64,000 nt of DNA from Phoma sp. XZ068 (Eukaryota > Ascomycota > Dothideomycetes > Pleosporales > Didymellaceae). The notes below the pieces were generated by a model that was not told the origin of the DNA, ran no database searches, and saw only the letters and a program-made list of their open reading frames with translations. Shown here piece by piece: positions 1 through 10,646 of the stretch. The position numbers were made by a program, and so were the translations under genes. Position 1 is the first letter of the stretch. Every line of letters begins with the position of its first letter. The stretch is taken from assembly GCA_004835665.1 (NCBI GenBank), contig RBKR01000008.1, positions 744,001 to 808,000 of the forward strand, given 5' to 3'.

Positions 1-1991
1 AGAAACTTCCCAGTCACCTGATCCATAGCATCATAAATATCAAGCTGCCCCTCATCTTCTTCCCTCTCAAACATGTCTTCGAGTAGCAACCGCATTTTTC
101 TGACAAACAACCCCCATTCCTCCCCTTTTCGGAGTGTTTCTAGAACCCAGTCACGGTATATCGGGTCGGTTGTCGATAATGCGGCCAGGAAGAGAGACGA
201 TGGCCGAACGGACGACGGGGTGTTCTTGCGAGATCTGTCGCGGCAGGCCTGGAGTTGGTATCGGAATACGTTTGTTGTGGAGAGGGTTCGATCAAAGTGG
301 GGCAATGGCTGCAATATGTTAGCGAAACAGAGAGTTCTGGTCTTATAACGTAGGAAAGGGGTAAGCCCACGAAGATCCGGTTCAGATATAGAAGAGCGGA
401 GTGGAGCGCGGAAAGAACGGCATAACATGCGAAGGTCCGGGAGTCCAGCGCTTCATGCCTCCGAGCAGGAATTCCATGTGGGTCAACGCCGCGTGATTGC
501 AGCCGTCGCTCCCACCACGCGACTTCATGCCGTATTTCCGCATGTAGACTCCCAAAGTTATTCGTCTGCAGTGGCGGAGAAGCCAAGAAACGGCTTTTCA
601 TTTGTTTGTGGAGCTGCAAGTCGAGTTCAGCCACTCGGAACCGGAAGAGATTAGCGCGTAAGAGGCTGTAAGTAGGACCTAGAGATGCACAGTGCTCGGG
701 AGACCTTTTAGCATCGAAAGCATCTGGTAAGAATGTCATGGATCGCAGGTGGTTGATGAGAAGGCCGCCGCCTAAGCGGTAGCAACCGGCACGTGCGTCT
801 AGAATCGCTAGACGGAGGATGATGCGGCTCGTTAAGTTCGAGGGATCTTGCAGCGCTGCCTTGCCGCGTTCGGTAGAGATGATATCGACCGCCTCAGTGA
901 TGACGGCAAGAAATGACTCTATCTTTTCGCCCATGACGTGGATTCTTTTGGCATGGACGAACAGAGCAGACAACAACCCTTCCACCTCTGTGCTGTGATT
1001 TTGTCGGAATGAGTCAATGGACTTTTGAGCGATTTGGTTCAATTCAAGAGCCTCTTCAGTGAGCGAGGGGTCCTGAATAGACATGTGAGCAGCGGAGAAT
1101 GCAAGGATTGCATGGAAGAGCGGAGGGAAGCAAAGGGATTGAGTGAAAGCAGAAATGAAGAGGTTATCTGCTTCTTTGATAGGATCATCGATCTTTGAGT
1201 AGCCCTTCATCACTTCGAGATAGTGCTGGATGAGGCGACGATTGCTCTCGTTAACGGACGGAGACGATGGCTGATCACAGGTAGAGATGCTGTTCGGCTG
1301 GTTCCAAAAATCATCGGGGTTCGTTGGGGGCCACTGACCCAGGGTATCCGATTGGAAAGCGTCGGCATACATCGGTAGAGCGGAGGTATCTATCGAAGGT
1401 AACGGTATGAAGTCAAACCCTTCTGTTCCCAGATTGAAGTCCATGAATCTTGATCCAAGTGTAAATGCCGGCTCCTCTGAGAAGGCATTCAGTGCGGTGT
1501 CTGCATCGGGATCACCATTGGTACTTCGGCTACTAGACTGCATCGGCGGTGGCATATATTCTGAGAATTCCGCTGCTGAAGCTGTTGACGCCGAGCCTCT
1601 TGATTCATACTGTTTGCTTTGTGAGTTATTCCGCCACGTTCCTTGCGTTTGATCAGAGCCCTCATCAATTGGTTTGGTCTCGGCCTGAGAATCAGAACGA
1701 TAACCGGCCGTGCGCCTCCGTTTAGGTGGTGGATGATAGGCCTCTCCAGCCACCGGTGCTTGCCATCTGCACTCAAATCCCAATCTTTGGCAGTTGAGGC
1801 ATTCCCCATTAACATTTTTGCTCGATTCGGCAGGCCCTTGCGTAGCATCGCATTTTACCTTGCGAACCCTGCACGTGAAACAGCCTACGAGGAGGATGTC
1901 AGGACTACAATGTCAGATCATGATTGCTGGCTCAGAACATACCTGATCGCGACCGCTTCCTAGCCGTAAATGATGAAGCTACTGATTGCAT
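1..1991 (-). CDS. Zn2Cys6 fungal transcription factor, 3' end cut by window edge
   Basis: Three exons on the minus strand: 1991-1943, 1884-371 and 308 to beyond position 1. Splicing exon 1 to exon 2 places a basic RKRSRSG stretch directly before a complete binuclear zinc cluster (C-X2-C-X6-C-X16-C-X2-C-X6-C, from residue 18). A second intron (309-370, branch point GCTAAC, acceptor TTGCAG) switches the frame, so the tail reads on through a helical segment typical of the fungal-specific transcription factor domain (FLAALSTTDPIYRDWVLET). About 623 residues are visible; no stop is reached. The middle region is Ser/Pro/acidic, as expected for a linker/activation segment. Family knowledge: DNA-binding nuclear regulators. 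The target pathway cannot be told from this window. Confidence 0.88.
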
Positions 1992-2731
1992 AGACCTGGA
2001 TTATCCGTCTTTAGGAGCTGATGGTCGCGGCCATCCGATGGGTTTGTGACTTGTGAGGTGGATTCTCAGAAGAAAAGTACTGTGGGGATTGGACAGGAGG
2101 TTCGCAGGTCTCGTAGCACTTTGGAGCTACTTCTCTTTTGTAAGTATAGTGAGTAATGGGGTTGTGTGAAGAGTGTTGGATAAGTAACGATGGAGTTCCG
2201 AGATACCGGTACTTAGCACCATGTCCGTGCGCGAGATACCGTACACTTCATTGAGTAACGCATCACGAGTGCTCCTACCAATCTATTCCATTGGGATATT
2301 GACTGACATCGGAGGAAGCCAAATAAAACATTTGTAGAAGTCGAAAAATCAAAACTGTCTTCGCATCTACGACGGAACATCGGTCAAAGGTATAGACACC
2401 TAGACACTCCATGTACTGTGGCGACGACAAAGGCTTCGAGGTGCCCTAACGGACCGCCTCGAGCCTTCGGACCTGAAGTCGTCCGCAGTCCCCTGTAATT
2501 TGAATACGACCCACGAAATCACTCTTTGTATCTGACTCGTACGTTGGAGTGAAGCGAGTTATACCTCGGGGTGTGCTAAGGTGGTGTTACGTTGATGAAG
2601 CTGGCGCAGATGAACTTATATAGTATTTGGCAGAAGCACGAACTCGTGTGATATGAAAACTATACATGTTCCAAATTCTCCATTCATTCTAGTGCGAGGT
2701 TGATAACAGCTCCCTCTAGACCTGCCCGCCC
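1992..2731. other. Intergenic, nothing recognised
   Basis: About 740 bases between the start of the Zn2Cys6 gene and the stop of the HET gene. It should hold the regulator's promoter. No open frame with family motifs, RNA gene or repeat was seen. Confidence 0.6.
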
Positions 2732-4576
2732 TTAGCCCTTCATGTTAGAGACAAAGGCGTCCCCAAGAAGACGATAAGAACGGTCGCTGAAGATGTTAAC
2801 CACGTCTGCATTATTGAATAACCATTCAGATCTGCTGCTGTAGCTTCTGCCCGGCCGGAGTGCAAGGGCGTATGACTCAGTATGCTGATAGATTGAGGAT
2901 AGATTGAAGGAGACGAGTTGATCGCTTTTCTTAAGCCCCAAGGGTCCGACTCCAAAAACAATTTTCCTTGAACGCACCAAAGTTGACCCCATAGCATCCA
3001 TATGTCTTTCCGTGCCTTTCAAGAAACAGCATTCCTTTAGAAGCACGTTGAGCTGTTCCAGAACTTCATACAAGTGTTCAGGAAACACTACGTTGTTGTC
3101 AAGCGCCGCAGCGTTGCGTGCCCGTTCTACCCAGTATTGGATATATTTCTTATGTGATTTCGGTAGGTGCAAAGATCGTGCCAAGAGGTCACTCAGTGCG
3201 TCATGGCCGAAATCGGGCTCATTGTAGAAATTGACTAAGCTCTGGAATGTCATGCCTGTCGAATTTGTATCGTTATTTGTGAAAACGGCATCAATATCGG
3301 CGATACCATAACCAAAACCGAAGCGTCCTGGGCACTCTGTTTTCTGTGAATTGACTTGCAACTCAAGCCTATTATCGCTCGTAGATTTGACAATAGAGAA
3401 TGTCCAATTCCAGAACGAATGAGACAAATACATGTCCCGCTTCCAGCGGTTGGCGGGGTTGTGTCGCCAATCAGGTACCCAAGAGGGCCATTTCGAGCAG
3501 GTTGTGCCATGCAGACGCGTGAGCGCGGCATCCAAAATGTGAGTAGTGATTCCACTCTCCATACAAGCAACTGCGAAGGCCGTATAGCATTGTTGAACAC
3601 CGATTGTGTAGTCCACATCCATGTATACCGTGTCCACTCCCATGCCATTATCCTGCTTTTGCGCAGTCGTTGCTGTGTTTGATGCCAATCCGTACAACGC
3701 AAAGATGCGGTCGCGGTAATCGCTGCAATGATCATCGCTGAACTGCGCTACCAGGTCTAAGATATTGTGATCATACGTAATCGGTGTGTGTGCGTCGGTG
3801 GTAATGGTCATACAGTGGGCTGTCCACAGCTCGGACTTCATCACCAGAGATCGTACACTTGGGCACTGAAACTGTTCCGGCCATCCAAGATTCTTTGAAA
3901 AGTAGCGCCAACCAGCGATCAATCTGATGAGCGTGAGTTTGGACTCTCCGTATACGAGACAGAGGTCGACATTCAAGACGCACTCTTGGACTATCCAGAG
4001 ACGCCTGAACCACCCGAGGTCGAGGAAGCTGCGAACACAGGGAAATTTTTTAGAGGCTTCCTCTGGGGTAAATACTCGCTGATCCCTAGCTCTCGAGAAA
4101 GTTGCAAGAGTACGCATGCCCTCTTCTTCTTGGCCACCTCCAGGACCGAGCCAAGCTAGGACACAATTTGCGTTTCTGAAGATCTTGCCCATCAGCTGAA
4201 CTTGCTCTCCCTTCTCATGGTCATTCTCCTGGTCTATGCACAGGGCATCAGCCCACAACCATCTTGGACTACATTTCTTGCGAAATCGTCGAAGTGCTAA
4301 ATCCAGATTCCTGGTTACCCATATTCGGGATCCGTTTTGGTGGTTGAGTGGGAATTCAAGCTTGGGCTCGCCCCAAACATACGAGATTGCTTCGTACTCT
4401 CCAGCAAGTCGGTAGAGAGGACCCGTGTGGAATGAGAAGTGGAGCGGGGCGTTGGAATCGTCCGAGGGTTCGAGAACCAGAACGCGGATGTGCTCTCCAT
4501 AAAGAGCATCGTATTTGTGTCGACGATAGGAGACTATGGGCTCCCTCGTGGTCTCTGAGCCTGAACTCATTTTCAT
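2732..4576 (-). CDS. HET-domain (heterokaryon incompatibility-type) protein
   Basis: Single-exon frame of 614 residues starting at the ATG at 4576. The N-terminal third carries the HET-domain blocks in order: YEAISYVWGEP (about residue 60), then LWADALCIDQ, then GKIFRNANCVLAWLG. The C-terminus ends with a YRLLGDAFV block, also common in this family. No NACHT, WD or TPR repeats follow, so this is a solo HET protein. Known for the family: HET domains trigger incompatibility or other programmed cell death when allelic or non-allelic partners meet. Whether this copy acts in self/non-self recognition is not shown here. Fungal genomes carry tens of such genes, often highly variable. The frame looks intact. 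Confidence 0.93.
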   Translation of the reverse strand: MKMSSGSETTREPIVSYRRHKYDALYGEHIRVLVLEPSDDSNAPLHFSFHTGPLYRLAGEYEAISYVWGEPKLEFPLNHQNGSRIWVTRNLDLALRRFRKKCSPRWLWADALCIDQENDHEKGEQVQLMGKIFRNANCVLAWLGPGGGQEEEGMRTLATFSRARDQRVFTPEEASKKFPCVRSFLDLGWFRRLWIVQECVLNVDLCLVYGESKLTLIRLIAGWRYFSKNLGWPEQFQCPSVRSLVMKSELWTAHCMTITTDAHTPITYDHNILDLVAQFSDDHCSDYRDRIFALYGLASNTATTAQKQDNGMGVDTVYMDVDYTIGVQQCYTAFAVACMESGITTHILDAALTRLHGTTCSKWPSWVPDWRHNPANRWKRDMYLSHSFWNWTFSIVKSTSDNRLELQVNSQKTECPGRFGFGYGIADIDAVFTNNDTNSTGMTFQSLVNFYNEPDFGHDALSDLLARSLHLPKSHKKYIQYWVERARNAAALDNNVVFPEHLYEVLEQLNVLLKECCFLKGTERHMDAMGSTLVRSRKIVFGVGPLGLKKSDQLVSFNLSSIYQHTESYALALRPGRSYSSRSEWLFNNADVVNIFSDRSYRLLGDAFVSNMKG

Positions 4577-4900
4577 CGGAAGTATTGGTAGTTAAAGGAG
4601 TAGGCAGACATCTGCAGCGAGGATTAGGTTGTCGAAGAGGGGCACGAGGCTGAGCTTGCAGGATCATGTAGGCACACAAGACAAGGCTGGATTCCGAGCC
4701 CGACTATTCAGACGGTCCATCAAGTACGTACAGATGTATCATCGCTGACTTCAGTACTTGCTACGAATGCTCTAACTCTATAAACAAAGAATTACCCGTC
4801 AATATAAAAAGGGTAGTCTATACAGACTTTTCCACACCCATACGCTATGCACCCACCCAACACCATACAATGCAATGCGCTCTTCTAGAACCACAACATC
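4577..4900. other. Intergenic: HET promoter and AIM17-like 3' flank
   Basis: 324 bases separating the HET gene start from the stop of the next minus-strand gene. Nothing beyond expected flanks was seen. Confidence 0.5.
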
Positions 4901-6409
4901 CTATTCTCCTTTAACAGCATGCCTCACCGTCCCCTCAGCATCCCAGCTTCCCTCGTATTTCTGCTGCAAGACCCTCATCTTGCTGAAGAAAACATCGTCG
5001 TCTACATAGGCGCCCTTCAGCCATCTCTCGCCCTTTGTCGCATCGAACGCCCTGCGCGCATGCAATACCCGCCTATTGTCGAAAATGACACACTCGCCCT
5101 CATTCAGTCTGTACTCATACAGGTTCTCCTCAGCACTAAGTAGCTTCTCGTACGCCTTGGAGGCAGCGATGAATGAGCGGAAAGAGGTCTGGTTGTTGCT
5201 GCCAATGCGGGCTTCGAAAGGTCCCTGGAAGGGCGGCGACCAGTTTACGCGGCGGATGGCGAGATTCGTAGGTTCGCTGTATTTTGGGTACGGGAAGAGT
5301 TCGATTACCGGACGGGTGAAGTGGTAGTGATGTGTCGGGTGATGGTAGTGGTATGTTACCGGGAATGTGCAGAGAGTCCGAAAGTGGAATGCAGAGTAGC
5401 GCTGCAATTGGTGAACAGCATTAAAGGAGTCACTGAAGAAAGATTCACCGCCTGGTGTTCGGGCCCGCAAAGAATGGAGTAGCTGGAGATGCGGCGGGTT
5501 AGAGGTATAAAGGAGGTCCATGTGCAGACCGAGGAATTGGGGGGTGTAGGCGATGTTCTCGGCTTTGGCTTTGGAGCGGACATCCCAGGTACGACCGTAG
5601 AATGTGTCTTTAAGGTTGCCAATGCGTTCTGAGAGCTTTACTACTGACTCTTCCGACTCGGGTACGTTCTTGATGAAGAGAAGGCCGTACCTGTGCAGGT
5701 GCGTAAGAGCATCGTAGAGAACTTCGTCTTGAGCCATGTAGTCGTTGTAGTCGAGCCACTTGTTGTCTCGTGTGATTCTCTGCTTGTCCCAGAGCACTCG
5801 GTCATCGTGCCGTACTCCACCTCTCAAGTCGACCTCCTGGTGAATTGCTCTCCGCAACCACTCGATGGAGTGCCGTGTGCGGTGGTCTGGACCATACCCC
5901 TTAACATCATTGTTCCACTGAACTTCAATTGAAGGACCCTTCTCGTCATCCTCGACAAGCTTGTAGCTCCCTTCTAGATTATCTGGAATGTCTGAGGTTT
6001 GAAAGACTTTCTGCTTGCTGTCGGGATCCTTGCACTGCAAGCACGAGCAGCTGTCCCTCAGAAAAGCAGTATCGAAGATTCGAGCATTTCCGTCAATTTC
6101 CACAGCAACATGTTTGGCAGGTGCACCGTCGACCTGGCCAACTTCTGATTCTTCTGGAATTGGATATTCTTGAGCTGCCTTGTCTGCGAGTTCCTTCTCT
6201 TGCTGCTCGCGAACCTGCAGCGTGCTCTGCCGATGCGGGCCGTCAATCGCGGGGCTCCATTCGGCTTGCTGCGCGGAACTTGCAGCCTTGCTCCAGAAAG
6301 ACCTGAGAGAAAACTGTCTTCTTTGCGCTAAAGATGCTGATCGACATTTCGGCGCCATTTGCCGTGCTGTCCTCAGCGCAGGCAATTTGGTGGTGACGCT
6401 TAATGACAT
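4901..6409 (-). CDS. AIM17: Gamma-butyrobetaine hydroxylase-like Fe(II)/2-oxoglutarate dioxygenase, mitochondrial (AIM17-like)
   Basis: 502 residues in one exon. The N-terminus is Arg/Ser/Ala-rich and lacks acids for the first 40 or so residues, as in a mitochondrial presequence. Next comes the DUF971-like N-domain with a cysteine set (CSCLQCKD) that matches the zinc site of BBOX1/TMLH proteins. The C-terminal TauD-type domain shows the iron ligands: LHMDLLYTS (HxD) and a late His in NRRVLHARRAF, whose Arg residues fit the 2-oxoglutarate site. Families of this type hydroxylate gamma-butyrobetaine or trimethyllysine in carnitine synthesis; yeast Aim17 is the nearest named relative but its substrate is not settled, so I do not claim carnitine synthesis. 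The gene is divergent from the TPC1 carrier, 228 bases away. Confidence 0.85.
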   Translation of the reverse strand: MSLSVTTKLPALRTARQMAPKCRSASLAQRRQFSLRSFWSKAASSAQQAEWSPAIDGPHRQSTLQVREQQEKELADKAAQEYPIPEESEVGQVDGAPAKHVAVEIDGNARIFDTAFLRDSCSCLQCKDPDSKQKVFQTSDIPDNLEGSYKLVEDDEKGPSIEVQWNNDVKGYGPDHRTRHSIEWLRRAIHQEVDLRGGVRHDDRVLWDKQRITRDNKWLDYNDYMAQDEVLYDALTHLHRYGLLFIKNVPESEESVVKLSERIGNLKDTFYGRTWDVRSKAKAENIAYTPQFLGLHMDLLYTSNPPHLQLLHSLRARTPGGESFFSDSFNAVHQLQRYSAFHFRTLCTFPVTYHYHHPTHHYHFTRPVIELFPYPKYSEPTNLAIRRVNWSPPFQGPFEARIGSNNQTSFRSFIAASKAYEKLLSAEENLYEYRLNEGECVIFDNRRVLHARRAFDATKGERWLKGAYVDDDVFFSKMRVLQQKYEGSWDAEGTVRHAVKGE

Positions 6410-6637
6410 GATGCGCGGAGCTTGATGTTGGCAAGAACCTGGGGGGTCTCCATGGGGGATATTTCATATGCCGAACGCAACAATTCCGTCCGACGACCGA
6501 GGCGCGATTTCCTTCTCGACCGCGGACCCCCAATATTGTGCCTTTTCTCCGGAACCTCGCACTGTTCATCCCACGCCGGCAGATAGTATCGCGTGTTCGC
6601 GGCACGTGTGCGCTACTGTCCCCATTGAGCTGGGCGC
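6410..6637. promoter_or_regulatory. Shared divergent promoter of AIM17-like gene and TPC1
   Basis: Only 228 bases lie between the two start codons, so both promoters and both 5' leaders must be here. No specific operator was identified. Confidence 0.5.
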
Positions 6638-7717
6638 ATGTCTGAGGGTGTCGCACAGCTGAAGCATGAGGTACGCGCCGGCTAAGTAATGTTATGATTG
6701 CGTACTGACGAGTCTCTAGGGTTCACAGCGACAGGTAGTAGTAGCCGGCGCTGTCGCTGGCCTTGTGTCGCGGTATGTCAATGATCCACTGACCTTACTC
6801 GCCGCGCTGCCCCGGTATCTAGTATTCTGACCATTTACAGCTTCGTCATTGCTCCCCTCGATGTCATCAAGATCCGCCTACAGCTCCAAATCCACTCCCT
6901 CTCCGACCCTCTCAGCGTCCGCGGCATCAATGGCCCCGTCTACAAAGGCACGCTGGGCACTCTCAAGCAGATCCTACAACAAGAGGGCCTGACAGGACTA
7001 TGGAAGGGTAATATCCCAGCTGAGCTGATGTATTTGGCATATGGCAGTATACAATTTTCTGCATATACATATGTATCCTCTCTCCTGGAGCATCAGTCCA
7101 TGCCAGTCCACCTCCCTGGCTCTGCCGTCAACTTCATAAGCGGCGCAGCTGCGGGTGCAGCTGCAACCACGGCCACTTACCCCCTAGATCTACTGCGCAC
7201 GCGCTTCGCTGCTCAGGGCAACGATCGCGTATACACCTCCATTGCAGCGTCTTTAAGACAGATAGCGCAGCAGGAGGGACCTACAGGCTTCTTTCGCGGC
7301 CTTGGAGCTGGCGTGAGCCAGATTGTACCGTATATGGGCCTGTTCTTTGCGAGTTATGAAGGACTGAAACCGATCGTGGCAGAGTCGCCGATACCTCTCC
7401 CGTTTGGCACTTCAGATGCTGCCGCTGGCGTGATTGCTAGTATCCTGTCCAAAACGGCCGTCTACCCTCTCGACACCACGCGGAAGCGTCTGCAGGTTCA
7501 AGGGCCGATGCTGCCGCGCTACGTCCACGGCAATATACCGGAGTATAGAGGTGTGATAAGTACCGTGCTGCGGATATGGAAGCACGAGGGTAGACGTGGA
7601 ATGTACCGTGGCTTGACAGTCAGCCTGCTCAAGGCTGCACCTGCAAGTGCTGTTACCATGTGGACGTACGAGAGAGCTATGGCAGCCATGTTGGCCTGGG
7701 AGGAAGCACGAGCATAA
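6638..7717 (+). CDS. TPC1: Mitochondrial thiamine pyrophosphate carrier
   Basis: Three exons: 6638-6670, 6720-6772 and 6841-7717, giving 320 residues, the usual size for Tpc1. The spliced N-terminus reads MSEGVAQLKHEGSQRQ and leads straight into the first carrier repeat. Three Px[DE]xx[KR] signatures of the SLC25 family are visible: PLDVIKIRLQ, PLDLLRTRFAAQ and PLDTTRKRLQVQG, each followed by a G-x-W/F-[KR]-G type block (GLWKGN, GFFRGL, GMYRGL). Such carriers sit in the inner mitochondrial membrane; Tpc1 exchanges cytosolic thiamine pyrophosphate, needed by pyruvate and 2-oxoglutarate dehydrogenases, for nucleotides. Assignment to TPC1 rather than another carrier rests on overall similarity I recognise in the second and third repeats. 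Confidence 0.9.
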
Positions 7718-7850
7718 GGAAACGCATAATATGCATGGATCGGCGTTGAGTTTATATGGCATCAGATACCACATTGTAGTGTATTGTATTCGTAATCACA
7801 TTCACATCTTGCAACTTTGCTCATAGCTTTGGTCTGTCCCCATCATCCAG

Positions 7851-8535
7851 TCACGACACATTCTTCTCCAGCCATTCTTCCCACTGCTTCTCCGTCCAGC
7901 TCGACGAAATGTCATTGTTGACAACACCATCAAACACGACAGTCGGCGTAACATGCACGCCCTGCAGTCTGTTCTGCTTCGTCTGCACCTTGACAAGATC
8001 TGTAACGCCATTGCCCGTGTTCAGCGCCCCATCTTTGTCCGGCTTATCACTAATCTCTAGCAACTCATACACCTCCTTCTCATTCACACCCACGCTGCCC
8101 GCAATCTTTGCCAGCCGCTTATATGTATCGTTCCGCGTCTCGTTTACCACGCTGACGTCGAAGAAGTCCTTTTGCTGCTCGAACAGCTTCTCGCTGAAGT
8201 CGTAGAACTTGTCTGGCTGGACCTTGAGCACGGCGAAACCAGCTTCATGAACGAGCGTGGAGGACGGGTGCCAGGGCTGGATTTGCTGCCGGAAGATGGT
8301 AACAACGCGGTCCGAGTATTTTCCTAGCAGTGTCTTGCGCAAGGGCGAGCTGTAGACGGTTTTGAACAGCTTGGCGCTGAAGGGACAGACGTAGTCGAGG
8401 TCTGCTATACTATCAGAATTGTGCTGGTTACAAGAAGATAGTTGAGAGCATACAGATCTCAATTGTGTGGACAGCCTTGGGCTGGATAGCTGTAGAGGCC
8501 AGCTTCTGGCCGGCGAACTTAGGTGCAAGGGCCAT
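7851..8535 (-). CDS. DsbA-like thioredoxin-fold protein
   Basis: Two exons: 8535-8454 and 8401-7851, 210 residues. Using the CAG acceptor at 8402-8404 the junction reads IEIYLDYVCPFSAK, the usual first strand of the fold; the alternative AG three bases upstream would give ISDLDY and is less likely. The active-site motif is CPFS, a single cysteine with Ser replacing the second Cys, as in DsbA-like/glutathione-transferase-kappa-like members rather than true disulfide oxidases. A cis-Pro block (GVHVTPTVVFDGVV) is near the C-terminus. No signal peptide is evident. The gene is convergent with TPC1. The substrate is unknown. Confidence 0.82.
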
Positions 8536-8954
8536 TGTTGCTGTTGCTGAGGGTGGTCGTGAGTGTTCGAAGGAGGGGGAGTGAGCAAATCAGCTTAAGT
8601 GGCTTATATGCAGAAGAGAGGAGCTGGGAAAGCACGCAAGATGACGCTGAGGGGTAGCTTCGGAAGCACTGGGAGCTTCAAGTATGACGACAACGATCGA
8701 CAAAGACTGTGTATTTCTCTTTCCAAATTGACGTTTTCTCATAGATGCATTTCAAATACTTTCACCTTCCGAAACCTCAGTATATCGATCTGCAAAGCAG
8801 ATATATCACCTCAATGCTTGTATAGAGCTGTTTGGTGTGCCCCACATGCCGAGCTGCAGCTCCCCGCACACCTCCGAACCCCTCCGAACACTTGATCATG
8901 CAACTCCACATCTTCCCACCATAACGGCTTGCGCCTATCCAATCTTATGTCACA
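8536..8954. promoter_or_regulatory. Divergent intergenic region (DsbA-like / ANCHR-like)
   Basis: 419 bases between two divergent start codons. It should hold both promoters. No operator, repeat or RNA gene was recognised. Confidence 0.4.
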
Positions 8955-10127
8955 ATGTCAGGTCCTAGTTCGGTGGATGACGATCTCCTTGCTCGCTTGA
9001 ATGCGCTCAAGAAGTCCAGCGTCAGCCTCGATCCTTCATATAGCTCCTCTGTAGCATCGACACGATCTCCAAGGCCTACAGATGACCTCGCCTCCCGATT
9101 TGCACGCCTAGGCTCTGTATCACCTTCCAGCTCGCCCCAGCCCTCGCGAACAACATCCACAAGCAACGTTATAGCTCCCGGAGCGCCGAACTACCTAGAA
9201 GGTGTAGCACAAGGCGTGGGAGGTGGGACGGTTGAATTCAATGAGGAAGACGAGAAGAGTCTGGAGGAACTGCTCGGGGAGCTGAACGGAGCTGTGGGCG
9301 ACAGGAAGGAGTGGGACCTCAGCGGGAAAGAGCAAGGCGATGTTGGGAAGCTACTGAAAGACATGAGAACGATACTACCGGAGCTGCAGAATGACCGGGC
9401 TCAGGGTGCACACCAACGGAAGCAAGTCGGCCCCGAAGCCAGGGGCGAAGCGCTCACAGACTGGGAGAACGTCGAGTTCGATGTCGGCAGCGGCTCGGTG
9501 GCAAAGCGTGATGAAGAACACGGCGAGAGTGGCGAAGATGGAGACAGTGGAAGCAAAAAGCAGACAGAGGAAGAAGAAGCAAACGATGTAATAGCGCGCA
9601 TCATGGCCGAGCTAGCAATCAGCAAGAAATACGACCCTCCCTCACCAACACCAGAAGCCGAGCGCGACTCGGATCCTTCCACCCCAAAGCGGCCGATCGA
9701 AGACGACGCAGACGACACTTCTCTAAACCTCCCGTCCGCACCAACAACCCTCAAAGAACCCACAGACTCCTTCGACGAAACACAAGCTCTCGAAGACGCC
9801 TTCACAGCCCGACTCGCCGCGCTCGCAGGCCCCCAAACAGACGCTCTTGGTCTTCCCTCCGCGCCCTCCTTTGCGCCCTCCGCAAAACCACCCAAAGTCC
9901 AGTCCAGTCTACAGAAGAAACTCGACGAGGAAATAGATACCTGGTGTATCATCTGCCAGGACGATGCAACGCTAAAGTGCCTGGGCTGCGAGGGCGATCT
10001 ATATTGTAGGAATTGCTGGATAGAGGGTCACAAGGGGGAGAGTGCGGGTTTCGAGGAGAGAAGACATAGAGCGGTGGAGTTTGTCAAAGGTGGCGATAGG
10101 AAGAAGAGGCTGGCTGCTGCGGGCTGA
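8955..10127 (+). CDS. ANCHR/ZFYVE19-like protein with C-terminal B-box-type zinc finger
   Basis: Single exon, 390 residues. Near the N-terminus is DDDLLARLNALKKS, resembling the MIT-interacting motif of human ANCHR. The middle is low-complexity and acidic/Pro-rich with runs of Glu. The C-terminus carries a zinc finger with ordered ligands: CIICQDDATLKCLGCEGDLYC, then C-W-x2-GH, then a late H in RRHRAVEF. In animals ANCHR delays abscission by retaining VPS4; fungal members with the same ends are generally uncharacterised. The architecture (terminal MIM-like motif, disordered middle, terminal B-box) supports the family call. A role in cytokinesis or ESCRT is inference. Confidence 0.8.
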   Translation: MSGPSSVDDDLLARLNALKKSSVSLDPSYSSSVASTRSPRPTDDLASRFARLGSVSPSSSPQPSRTTSTSNVIAPGAPNYLEGVAQGVGGGTVEFNEEDEKSLEELLGELNGAVGDRKEWDLSGKEQGDVGKLLKDMRTILPELQNDRAQGAHQRKQVGPEARGEALTDWENVEFDVGSGSVAKRDEEHGESGEDGDSGSKKQTEEEEANDVIARIMAELAISKKYDPPSPTPEAERDSDPSTPKRPIEDDADDTSLNLPSAPTTLKEPTDSFDETQALEDAFTARLAALAGPQTDALGLPSAPSFAPSAKPPKVQSSLQKKLDEEIDTWCIICQDDATLKCLGCEGDLYCRNCWIEGHKGESAGFEERRHRAVEFVKGGDRKKRLAAAG

Positions 10128-10646
10128 GCGTGAGTGTGAGTGGACTTTCATGAGAATACTCGACGCACAAGCTCAGACAGGCTATGTGGCCATGGAGATG
10201 TTTGTTGTAAGCCATGATCGCGGCTGCACCCCGGAAGATGGCGTGCTGTACATCTCCCCGGCGTCAAGACACTGTGCACTCAGTCTAAATGCCTCATGCT
10301 CCCTGCCAGGAGTAGATCAGCCAAACCCTGCCTCTACTTCCAGGGCGTGGCCTTGGGCGGCATGGTGTCAACGCACCAGGAAACGGTGCCGCAGCGTAGA
10401 CAAAGGGCTTGTCAAAACCTGAGCGGTGACGAGAAATTACTATCACGACGGCCCAGTGTTACATATCGCAGAACAGGTAATAGCGAGACTAACTCAAACT
10501 AGCAAAACAATCAATTACGCAATGTCATCGAGCAACTGTCATCAGCCCAGCTGTCAAATATCATATATACAACTTCCCATGCATGCTAAACGCCCAGCCG
10601 TTCATCGCACTCGTTCATTAGTCTTTCGATGCAACCCAGATGACGT
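10128..10646. other. Intergenic, convergent 3' flanks
   Basis: About 520 bases between two convergent stop codons. Short frames here show no family features. Nothing else was recognised. Confidence 0.5.
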
